Source: a bacterium
GTDB taxonomy: Bacteria; Zixibacteria; MSB-5A5; GN15; FEB-12
Reading direction: 5' to 3'
DNA length: 5,362 nt
NCBI GenBank assembly: GCA_030668045.1
Contig: DAOUUR010000208.1
Span: 1 to 5,362 of the forward strand
This document shows, one piece after another, positions 1-5,362 of the stretch. Under the pieces are notes generated by a model. It saw only the letters and a list, made by a program, of their open reading frames with translations. It searched no databases and was not told the origin of the DNA. Made by a program: the position numbers and the translations under genes. Each line of letters starts with the position of its first letter. The first letter of the stretch is position 1.

Positions 1-380
1 TCCTCCCCGGTGGAGCAACCAGCTGACCATATCTTAAGACTTCGAGTGGCCCTGTTTTCCTTCTTTTCTGCAATCAGCTTTGGCAGTACTTCGTCGGCGA
101 ATGAAATAAGCTGTGGTTCATTCCGGAAGAATGATGTTTCATTGGTTGTGACTAGATCCATCAGCGTATTGAATTCTTTCTGTGATGTATCATACTTGAC
201 ATGATAGAAATAGTCACGATAGCTCTTAATTCCGAGCTCCCCCATTCGTTTGACGAGACGGTTCTCAACCAAGTATTGCTTGTTCTCGGCAAAGAACATG
301 CCGGCTTTCTCATGCAGGAACTCTTGAAAGAGAAGGAAATCCTCTTTTGTCATCTTAGTTTCTGCTTGTAGATTTGCCAA
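1..380 (-). CDS. cheR: CheR-type chemoreceptor methyltransferase, N-terminal part (3' end outside window)
   Basis: CheR enzymes use S-adenosylmethionine to methylate glutamates on methyl-accepting chemotaxis proteins in the cytoplasm, setting the adaptation level of a chemosensory array. Translating the minus strand gives 126 codons before the window ends. The helical N-terminal CheR domain spans about residues 10-75. It is followed by TTNETSFFRNEPQ at 78-90, the family signature with the conserved FFR, and by WSAGCSTGE at 118-126, the start of the glycine-rich SAM-binding loop. I chose the TTG at 380-378 because AGGAG (392-388) lies seven bases upstream; the in-frame ATG at 353 has no clear ribosome binding site. 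The gene follows the receiver gene after 71 bases on the same strand, so co-transcription is likely. Identity as CheR is firm. Whether it serves motility or an alternative chemosensory pathway cannot be seen, because the rest of the gene and its downstream neighbours are missing. Confidence 0.93.
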   Translation of the reverse strand, partial: MANLQAETKMTKEDFLLFQEFLHEKAGMFFAENKQYLVENRLVKRMGELGIKSYRDYFYHVKYDTSQKEFNTLMDLVTTNETSFFRNEPQLISFADEVLPKLIAEKKENRATRSLKIWSAGCSTGE

Positions 381-381
381 C

Positions 382-459
382 CTATTGCTCCTGTATCTCT
401 CGCGCCATATGACGACGGTGTAATATTAGCATTCCAAACTGACTACATATCTCAGTCAT
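382..459 (-). CDS. Candidate 25-residue small ORF bridging the receiver gene and cheR
   Basis: The minus strand has an ATG at 459-457 that overlaps the end of the receiver gene (ATGACTGA arrangement). AGGAG at 471-467 lies seven bases upstream, an ideal spacing. The frame runs 25 codons (begins MTEICSQFGM, ends REIQEQ) to a TAG at 384-382, one base before the probable TTG start of cheR. I recognise no protein family, signal peptide or membrane segment. It could be a small protein, or a coupling ORF that carries ribosomes from the receiver gene to cheR, whose own binding site lies inside its last codons. The AGGAG is also within receiver codons for Gln-Glu, so chance is a real alternative. Confidence 0.25.
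   Translation of the reverse strand: MTEICSQFGMLILHRRHMAREIQEQ
388..392 (-). promoter_or_regulatory. Ribosome binding site that sets the TTG start of cheR
   Basis: On the minus strand AGGAG is followed by seven bases (CAATAGG) and then TTG at 380. The alternative ATG at 353 is preceded by GCAGAAACTAAG, which has no good Shine-Dalgarno match. The site therefore favours the TTG start, which adds nine residues to the protein. Confidence 0.6.
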
Positions 460-886
460 CGGTCTTCTCCTGTACCGGTTGTACCGGAGCAGAATCAGAG
501 CCACTATGTTGTCCATCCAGTTTTGCTTTGACTTGCGATTCGATCACCTTGAAGAGCTGATTGATATTGAACGGTTTGATAATGTAGTCGGCTACCTTCT
601 CACGAAGAGCGGCCACAGCGGAGTCTACCGACGGATACCCGGTCATAAGAATCACCGGTATCTCAGGGTGGGTCTTGCGGACCTCGGCGGTCAACTCCAT
701 TCCGTCCATATCTGGCATTTTGATATCAGCTAACAATATGTCCACTTCTTTGGTGTCGAGAATTTCCAGTGCTTTCTCCCCATTCTCGGCTACACTGATC
801 GACCATCCCTGCCCCTGGAAAAAATCGTAGAGGAGGTCACGGATGAGCAGTTCATCGTCCACAACGAGGATTGAGCGGTCTTCCAT
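452..886 (-). CDS. Stand-alone CheY-like response regulator receiver protein
   Basis: This 144-residue protein is a single receiver (REC) domain, residues about 4-120, that would take a phosphoryl group from a histidine kinase such as a CheA. All landmark residues are present: the acidic pair D10-D11, the phospho-acceptor D54 in DIKMPDMDG, the switch T82 in LMTGYP, and K104 in the KPF motif. There is no DNA-binding or enzymatic output domain; residues about 122-144 form a polar, Pro/Gln/Asp-rich tail that looks disordered. It must therefore act by protein-protein contact. The start ATG overlaps the stop of the HEAT-repeat gene by one base (TGATG), a sign of translational coupling, with GGGGAG nine bases upstream inside the HEAT gene. 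It could receive signals from a CheA encoded beyond the window and act on the HEAT protein or the phosphatase; that partnership is inference. Family assignment is secure, the specific role is not. Confidence 0.95.
   Translation of the reverse strand: MEDRSILVVDDELLIRDLLYDFFQGQGWSISVAENGEKALEILDTKEVDILLADIKMPDMDGMELTAEVRKTHPEIPVILMTGYPSVDSAVAALREKVADYIIKPFNINQLFKVIESQVKAKLDGQHSGSDSAPVQPVQEKTDD
470..487 (-). repeat. Tandem 9-base repeat in the receiver tail
   Basis: Two adjacent copies of CCGGTACAA/CCGGTACAG on the minus strand encode Pro-Val-Gln twice in the C-terminal tail of the receiver protein. They differ only at the last, synonymous base. This looks like a small slippage duplication within a linker-like tail. 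Confidence 0.6.
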
Positions 887-2793
887 CAGTTGCCACTCCC
901 CATAGTCGAAAGGGCATCTTCAACCGCATTGACGATATCCTTATTGCCTCCATCACGAAGACGGTTGATCTCGGACATCGTGTCGCGGAAACCCATTTTG
1001 GACAGGGCTTTCACCGCGGCAATCTTGACAATATCCTGGCTGGCAGCGAGACAAGGTCTGATATAGTCAATAAACTTATCGGACCCGAGATCGCCGATGG
1101 CATTGATAACATAGTACACGACCCACTGGTCTCCGTCGTCGAGCAGGAACCGAATCTCCGGCACTGCCTTTTCACCCTGAAGAGTGATCAGGGCCGAGAC
1201 AGCTGCCTTGCGAACACTGCTGTCCTCGTCGTTGAGGGCCACAGAGATCGGGCTGATATCTTCGATGTTTCCGATTCTGGCGAGGGCTTCAATCGCCGAG
1301 CGGCGGTTGGCCGGCTCGGAATGCTGGGTCGCTTCGACCAAAGCCTCCACGACACTGGAGTCGCCGATCTTACCGAGAGCCATAACCGCAAGGCGCTGGC
1401 GTTCAGTGTTCTTATGGCTCAGATCAGTCCTGAATTGTGCCACAGCCTTGTCGGAACCAATAAGAATCAGGGCCCCGAGCGCTGCTTCGCGTACATCCGG
1501 ATACGAATCATCAAGTCCAGCTATCAGCACCTCAACTTCACCCTCAGAACCAACCCAGCCAACGGCTCCAAAAGCCGCCGACCGAACGTGGCCAACAGGA
1601 TCAGTTGTAAGCCTTCGTAGCACCGGTAAACATTCGGGACTTGCGATGGACCCGAGAAGATGCGCCACTTTTTGCCTGACTTCAGGGTCAGAATCTTCGG
1701 CATAAGGAATCAGCTTGTCGATCATTTTCGCGTCGACATTGTTCTTCAGGAGATCAAGCAACACTACTTTTGTCTCGCTGTCGGCGCTTTCCAGATTGCT
1801 TAGAATGTGCTGATTAGCGGCTGGGCCGATTCCTCCGAGAATTTCGGTGATTCGTTCCAGTACTTCATCGCTAACAGCTCCCACAATGAGGATCATCGAT
1901 TTGAGGACTTCCTCCTTGTACCAGTCCGACGGGCGGTTTAGCACAAAGTCGGTAATCTTCTGATCCCCGTTCCTGACGGCATCGAACAGGAAAGGAACAA
2001 AATTATCCAGCGGTAACTCGGTGTTAGCTATTGCGGGATTACGCAGGATGATATCTATCATGGAAGTCAGTGCGGTCTCTGCGATTGAGCAATCTTCGTC
2101 GGCCAGGTATGCAGCCATTTTGTCAACTGAACCTGGGTGACCGATTGCGCCGATTGCTTCGATTGCCGCAAAACGCACCATTGGATCATCGGTCTCAAGA
2201 TAGGCATAAAGCTGATCGAGAACCGATCCATCACCGATCTTGCCCAGAGCTTCGAGAGCCTGCAACCGAGTGTCTTCGATTTTCTCAGCGGCCGCAATCA
2301 GAGCGGGAATAGCCTGCTTCGACCCAATTTCACCAAGCGCCTCGGCGGCTGAACAGACTACATTGATGTTGTCGTCCCACAGACGTTCTGAGAGAGCTGT
2401 GACCGCTCGTTCATCCTTGATCAAACCAAGGAGATCAGCAACGAACTTGCGGACATCGTAGTCATCATCATCGACGGCGCCAATTAGTGCGGGAACAGCA
2501 TCGCTGCCAAATCGCACCAGCGTTTCCGCCGCGAGGTTTCTTGTGGCGATATCATCGTGGCCCAAAAACTGTACTAACAACTGGGCCGCAGTCTCACCTT
2601 TGATGCGGACGAGTTGATCTGCGGCCAATTCTCTCAGGCCAAGATCACCGTCTTCGGTAGCCATTACCAAACCGGCAACGGCTTCATCCTCAGTATACTG
2701 TCCCAGTTCGCGAACAGCTTCCTCGCGCTGGTAGAAATCAGGTGACTGGAGTTTGGCGAGCAGTTCGCCAATTCTATCAATAACATTGGTCAT
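886..2793 (-). CDS. HEAT-repeat (PBS-lyase-type) scaffold-like protein
   Basis: The 635-residue protein is almost wholly HEAT repeats of the short bacterial (PBS-lyase-like) type, with units such as VRxxAAxAL followed by GxIG and short acidic turns. About eight units of 30-31 residues fill roughly residues 15-245, an irregular helical stretch covers about 255-360, and about nine units at an exact 31-residue period fill about 365-632. There is no signal peptide or membrane segment, so it is probably a cytoplasmic solenoid used for protein docking; no catalytic motif is visible. I chose ATG at 2793, preceded by AGGGG eight bases upstream, over the GTG at 2802, whose first base is the last G of that binding site; using GTG would add three residues. 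It follows the kinase-STAS gene after 34 bases and overlaps the receiver gene by one base. A role as adaptor between partner switch, receiver and CheR is inferred from context only. Confidence 0.93.
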   Translation of the reverse strand: MTNVIDRIGELLAKLQSPDFYQREEAVRELGQYTEDEAVAGLVMATEDGDLGLRELAADQLVRIKGETAAQLLVQFLGHDDIATRNLAAETLVRFGSDAVPALIGAVDDDDYDVRKFVADLLGLIKDERAVTALSERLWDDNINVVCSAAEALGEIGSKQAIPALIAAAEKIEDTRLQALEALGKIGDGSVLDQLYAYLETDDPMVRFAAIEAIGAIGHPGSVDKMAAYLADEDCSIAETALTSMIDIILRNPAIANTELPLDNFVPFLFDAVRNGDQKITDFVLNRPSDWYKEEVLKSMILIVGAVSDEVLERITEILGGIGPAANQHILSNLESADSETKVVLLDLLKNNVDAKMIDKLIPYAEDSDPEVRQKVAHLLGSIASPECLPVLRRLTTDPVGHVRSAAFGAVGWVGSEGEVEVLIAGLDDSYPDVREAALGALILIGSDKAVAQFRTDLSHKNTERQRLAVMALGKIGDSSVVEALVEATQHSEPANRRSAIEALARIGNIEDISPISVALNDEDSSVRKAAVSALITLQGEKAVPEIRFLLDDGDQWVVYYVINAIGDLGSDKFIDYIRPCLAASQDIVKIAAVKALSKMGFRDTMSEINRLRDGGNKDIVNAVEDALSTMGSGN

Positions 2794-2815
2794 TGCATAC
2801 ACCCCTGTTTAGTCG

Positions 2816-2831
2816 CTGAGGCTGGCCTCAG
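2816..2831 (-). other. Hairpin across the STAS stop codon, ahead of the HEAT gene
   Basis: The minus strand reads CTGAGG-CCAG-CCTCAG, a perfect six-base-pair stem with a four-base loop. It covers the TGA stop (2830-2828) of the kinase-STAS gene and ends ten bases before the AGGGG binding site of the HEAT gene. No T-run follows, so it is not a convincing intrinsic terminator. It could influence mRNA stability or coupling, or be chance. Confidence 0.35.
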
Positions 2832-3178
2832 TTGGACGGAACCGACTGATACGAGCCGAGAGCTTCCTGCTCCGTCGCATAAACTTCAAAAATATGCGAC
2901 AGTTGGGTGATTTCAAAAATCTCTTGCACGTAATTGGCGAGATTCGAGAGGGTTAGTCTCCCCTGACGCAAACGGACCTCTTTCATGATTGAGACCATCG
3001 CGCCGAGGCCTGAGCTGTTGATGAAATCGACATCGGTCAGATTGACGTGAATAGAGAGCTTGCCCTCATCGGCAAGACCCTTGGTCGTTTCTTTCAACGT
3101 CGTTCCGCCGGACAGATCAAGTCTGCCTTTGAGGTCGATAACGGCAACGTTGCCTTCGTGTCTAACTGCGAGTTCCAT
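2828..3178 (-). CDS. Possible separately translated STAS-domain antagonist (internal start)
   Basis: An ATG at 3178, in frame with the fusion (its residue 150), begins exactly where a free STAS protein should: MELAVRHEGNVAVIDLKGRL leads into the first strand of the domain. AGGAGG at 3189-3184 lies five bases upstream, the strongest ribosome binding site in the window. The product would be 116 residues, close to the usual length of RsbV/SpoIIAA-type anti-anti-sigma factors. The putative phosphoserines are residues 55/56 in INSSGLG; the usual Asp before the serines is Asn here. Either the STAS protein is made in addition to the fusion, or this is the real gene and the upstream kinase ends in the linker. 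Confidence 0.55.
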   Translation of the reverse strand: MELAVRHEGNVAVIDLKGRLDLSGGTTLKETTKGLADEGKLSIHVNLTDVDFINSSGLGAMVSIMKEVRLRQGRLTLSNLANYVQEIFEITQLSHIFEVYATEQEALGSYQSVPSN

Positions 3179-3625
3179 GGCATCCTCCTGGTAGGAAAAT
3201 GTATTCTTTCTATTGTTTATCTTCTGTCTTATAAACGAGATTGAGAGTTTCAGGCCGCCCTTGTCGCTTCGTGCAAACTTGACATGGTCACAGATGTGGC
3301 CCATCAGGTTAATTCCGCGGCCGCCGTCCGCCAGCTCACCGCGAGAGCGTCGCTGCTGGATTCTTTCCAGTCCCCTCTCACCTTCATCAACTATGTCGGC
3401 AACCAAAGCCTCTTCCTTAATGTCCAGATGGATACTGATATTCTTGCACGGATCGAATTGATTGCCATGAATCAGAGCGTTGACAAATCCCTCAGACACT
3501 GCCAGTGAAAAATGACGGCGAAGCTCACCGGTGATAGTATTTTCCGTCAAAACCGCCTGGATATCATTGTACATCTGCTCTTCCGATTCCAGAACAGACT
3601 TATATTTGAAATCGTAGCAAGGCAT
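2828..3625 (-). CDS. RsbW-like serine kinase/anti-sigma ATPase domain fused in frame to an RsbV-like STAS domain
   Basis: The 265-residue reading frame joins two halves of a partner-switching module. Residues about 10-132 are a GHKL ATPase of the RsbW/SpoIIAB type: N-box with E45, N49 and HGN at 53-55, G1-like DIVDEGERG at 77-85, and G2-like GGRGINLM at 101-108. Such proteins bind ATP, phosphorylate a STAS antagonist on Ser, and sequester a sigma factor or other target. Residues about 150-255 are a STAS domain with the phosphorylatable motif INSSGLG at 202-208 (S204/S205). The two are usually separate proteins. Here they are joined by an AT-rich, basic linker (about 133-149) ahead of an internal ribosome binding site. 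The ATG lies two bases after the phosphatase stop, so the two genes are surely co-transcribed. A true fusion would place kinase and substrate in one chain; a sequencing or recent indel is the alternative. Domain calls are firm, the fused state less so. Confidence 0.9.
   Translation of the reverse strand: MPCYDFKYKSVLESEEQMYNDIQAVLTENTITGELRRHFSLAVSEGFVNALIHGNQFDPCKNISIHLDIKEEALVADIVDEGERGLERIQQRRSRGELADGGRGINLMGHICDHVKFARSDKGGLKLSISFIRQKINNRKNTFSYQEDAMELAVRHEGNVAVIDLKGRLDLSGGTTLKETTKGLADEGKLSIHVNLTDVDFINSSGLGAMVSIMKEVRLRQGRLTLSNLANYVQEIFEITQLSHIFEVYATEQEALGSYQSVPSN
3184..3189 (-). promoter_or_regulatory. Internal AGGAGG ribosome binding site before the STAS domain
   Basis: A perfect six-base Shine-Dalgarno on the minus strand is spaced five bases from the in-frame ATG at 3178, inside the kinase-STAS reading frame (encoding Gln-Glu-Asp). 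Its strength and its position at the domain boundary make it likely to initiate translation of a free STAS protein. Confidence 0.6.
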
Positions 3626-3627
3626 GA

Positions 3628-4920
3628 TCAGTCCACCTTCACCTGCATTATGGTGAAGTCATCGTGAGTGTCTTCCGATGAACCGACGGCAAAATTATCG
3701 ACCCACTCCTTGACCCGAACGCAAAAATCCTTGGGGCTGAGGCCGATTTCGGCGGTGAGAACCTGTTCGGTTCGCTCCCGACCAAAGAGATTACCCTGAT
3801 CATCAGCAGCCTCGGTCAAACCGTCGGTATAGAGGAAAAGCCTGTCGCCATGACCGAGTTTGCGCTTGCCGAGCTTGAATTGGAGTTCGGGAAATTGACC
3901 AACAATCGGTCCGCCTTCACCCAACTCACAGATTGCTTTGGCTTCTTCATCCCAAAAGAGACCCGGCATATGGCCAGCGTTGCAATATGATAGCTCGTAT
4001 TTCTCAAGGTCAAATTTACCAAACCAGAGGGTAATAAACATCTCCCTCTCTCTAATGATATCCTTACTGAGGACATCGTTGAGTCGAGCCGCGAGATCAT
4101 TCATCTCAATATCGGGCCGATCGGCGAGAATTGTTGAGATTATTCCAGAGGCCGCTGACATCACCAATGCTGCCGGTATACCTTTGTTGGAAACATCACC
4201 AAGTATTACAACAAAACGACTGTCATCAATCTGAACCGTATCGTAGAAATCCCCGCTGACCTCACGGGCCGGATAATAGACAGCCCCGATCTCAGCTCCT
4301 TTGATATCTCCGATGTTCTTCGGGAGAATAGTTTCCTGAATCTGGCGAGCAATGGCGATTTCCTGATCCATCGCCTGCTTCAGCAGTTTCTCTTTGACCA
4401 GGATAGAGTTATCAATTGAAACGGCGACGAAATTGAGAAGCATCTCCAGCACTTCGGAGCTTTCGCTATCAAATCCCTCGCCCGACGCTTTGTTAATTAC
4501 AATCAAGATACCGTAACAGGTTGACGATGTCCTGATCGGCGAACAGATTATCGATTCAACGACAATACCATTTTCCTGTTTGATTCCGAGATCATTGAGG
4601 ATCACAGTTTCCTGGTGACCAAAACAGTAGGTGGGAAGATCCTGATCGTCGCGATACATGAGGGTACGGACAAAACTTTCCTGTATTCCCCACGACGCCT
4701 TGACTTTTAGTACCCCTTCGTCCTCAAGCATGATGAGACCGACCTCACCGTTGACCAGGCGGATGGCCATCTCCATCACAACCGAGAGTACGGTATCGAT
4801 TTCCTGGATTGAAGTAACAACCGCCCCCATCGTCGCCAAATCGCGCAGATCGGCTTTCTTAGCCTCAAGGCGGGCTTCCAGACTATCGATTTTGTTTATA
4901 GCATCGACTGCTGAAACCAT
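3628..4920 (-). CDS. GAF-domain PP2C/SpoIIE-type serine phosphatase (RsbU-like)
   Basis: This 430-residue cytoplasmic protein likely dephosphorylates the Ser of the STAS partner encoded next to it, releasing the target of the kinase. A short coiled coil (about 5-30) leads into a GAF sensor domain (about 31-175), then a signalling helix (about 176-200, ending RQIQETILP, typical of the family). The phosphatase domain spans about 208-430. Metal-binding and family motifs are visible: SGDFYD (D224/D227), GDVSNKG (D242), NAGH at 314-317, LYTDGLTEA with D366, and THDDFT with D420/D421. The usual GDVSGKG has Asn in place of the second Gly, a mild deviation. The GAF ligand is not predictable; three Cys (99, 126, 135) fall in that domain. 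The start follows an in-frame TAA 24 bases upstream, and no strong ribosome binding site is present, only a GAG close to the ATG. The gene begins 87 bases after der and is followed after two bases by the kinase. Confidence 0.95.
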   Translation of the reverse strand: MVSAVDAINKIDSLEARLEAKKADLRDLATMGAVVTSIQEIDTVLSVVMEMAIRLVNGEVGLIMLEDEGVLKVKASWGIQESFVRTLMYRDDQDLPTYCFGHQETVILNDLGIKQENGIVVESIICSPIRTSSTCYGILIVINKASGEGFDSESSEVLEMLLNFVAVSIDNSILVKEKLLKQAMDQEIAIARQIQETILPKNIGDIKGAEIGAVYYPAREVSGDFYDTVQIDDSRFVVILGDVSNKGIPAALVMSAASGIISTILADRPDIEMNDLAARLNDVLSKDIIREREMFITLWFGKFDLEKYELSYCNAGHMPGLFWDEEAKAICELGEGGPIVGQFPELQFKLGKRKLGHGDRLFLYTDGLTEAADDQGNLFGRERTEQVLTAEIGLSPKDFCVRVKEWVDNFAVGSSEDTHDDFTIMQVKVD

Positions 4921-5007
4921 TACTCGATGTATCGACTGTTACTGAGATTAGTTGAGCAGCACGGGAAGAGTCCCGCCTAATACTGCGCAAGAGTCGGCAG
5001 CGGCGAG

Positions 5008-5362
5008 CTATTTCTTGCGGAACTTTGCCCGGAAAGGAACACCGTTGAAACCAAACTCTTTCCGAATCTGGTTGTTGAGATAACTGATGTAGCTCTTCTC
5101 GATCAGTTTTGGATGGTTAGCGAAGAATATGAATGTGGGCGGGGCAATCTCCGATTGTGTCACATAGTTGATCTTGATGTGACGACCCTGCTTGGCCGGT
5201 GGATGTTTGCGGCCAATCGTCTTGGCCAGCCACTCGTTGAGCTGGGAGGTTGGGATGCGCTTGTGATTCTCGGCATGAACCTGCTGTACCAGCGAGAGAA
5301 CCTTGAAGACTCGTTGCCCGGAGAGAGCCGAGATGTAAACAACCGGAAGGTGACCATACCGA
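5008..5362 (-). CDS. der: Der (EngA) GTPase, C-terminal part (5' end outside window)
   Basis: Der is a tandem-domain GTPase needed for assembly of the 50S ribosomal subunit. The 118 visible codons carry the end of the second GTPase domain, with the G5-type motif YISALSGQ near the window edge, then the KH-like C-terminal domain. That domain shows the expected landmarks: an RIPTSQLNEW segment, a PPAKQGRHIKI strand, an FIFFANHP strand, SYISYLNNQIR, and the basic tail FNGVPFRAKFRKK ending in TAG at 5010-5008. The tail is typical of Der, so the gene appears intact at this end. It is a housekeeping gene; the 87-base gap to the phosphatase leaves it open whether the signalling genes share its transcript. 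Confidence 0.95.
   Translation of the reverse strand, partial: RYGHLPVVYISALSGQRVFKVLSLVQQVHAENHKRIPTSQLNEWLAKTIGRKHPPAKQGRHIKINYVTQSEIAPPTFIFFANHPKLIEKSYISYLNNQIRKEFGFNGVPFRAKFRKK

Noticed and set aside
10..204. A 64-codon plus-strand open frame at the left edge
   Set aside because: It lies opposite cheR, whose minus-strand translation has clear family motifs.
871..1620. A 249-codon plus-strand open frame opposite the HEAT gene
   Set aside because: It is antisense to a clear HEAT-repeat protein whose repetitive, biased codons leave the opposite strand open. The translation shows no family features.
1184..1705. A 173-codon plus-strand open frame opposite the HEAT gene
   Set aside because: Ser/Arg/Thr-rich translation with no domain, explained as the shadow of the repeats on the other strand.
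2794..2802. GTG start three codons upstream for the HEAT protein
   Set aside because: Its first base is the last G of the AGGGG binding site that is correctly spaced for the ATG at 2793, so the ATG is the better start.
4962..4975. Small hairpin CGGGA-AGAG-TCCCG between der and the phosphatase gene
   Set aside because: Only a five-base-pair stem with no T-run on either strand, too weak to call a terminator. No convincing -35/-10 pair was found in this 87-base gap either.
5160..5357. Minus-strand 65-codon open frame at the right edge
   Set aside because: It overlaps the Der coding frame on the same strand in another phase; the Der frame has the recognisable domain and the frame here has none.

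Overview
The window reads as one gene train, with every supported gene on the minus strand; transcription runs from high to low coordinates. In that order it holds the C-terminal end of the ribosome-assembly GTPase Der (5008-5362, cut by the window edge), a GAF plus PP2C/SpoIIE-type serine phosphatase (3628-4920), an RsbW-like ATPase/kinase domain joined in frame to an RsbV-like STAS domain (2828-3625), a long HEAT-repeat protein (886-2793), a stand-alone CheY-like receiver protein (452-886), and the N-terminal third of a CheR chemotaxis-type methyltransferase (1-380, cut by the window edge). No RNA gene, mobile element, CRISPR array or long DNA repeat was seen, and no gene-free stretch exceeds about 90 bases.

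Organism: bacterial, roughly half GC, AGGAGG/AGGAG-type ribosome binding sites, ATG starts with at least one probable TTG. The combination of Rsb-type partner switching with HEAT-repeat and Che genes suggests a diderm environmental lineage (a deltaproteobacterium-like or candidate-phylum genome), but this is a loose inference and the window alone does not fix the taxon.

How the parts may work together: phosphatase, kinase and STAS domain make up the core of a partner-switching circuit, in which the kinase phosphorylates a Ser of the STAS protein and the phosphatase, governed by its GAF sensor, removes the phosphate. No sigma factor is encoded here, so the output is unknown. The tightly packed HEAT protein and receiver follow directly (TGATG overlap), then CheR, which suggests that the partner switch is wired to a chemosensory-like array continuing beyond position 1. 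The HEAT protein is a plausible docking scaffold.

The most notable details are: (1) the kinase-STAS junction carries a perfect AGGAGG five bases before an in-frame ATG, and both alternative frames have stops in the AT-rich linker, so the STAS protein may also be made separately or the fusion may come from a one-base indel; (2) a 25-codon open frame with its own AGGAG fills the receiver-cheR gap and ends one base before the probable TTG start of cheR; (3) the HEAT protein has two blocks of regular repeats, the second keeping an exact 31-residue period over about nine units; (4) a hairpin covers the STAS stop codon just ahead of the HEAT gene.
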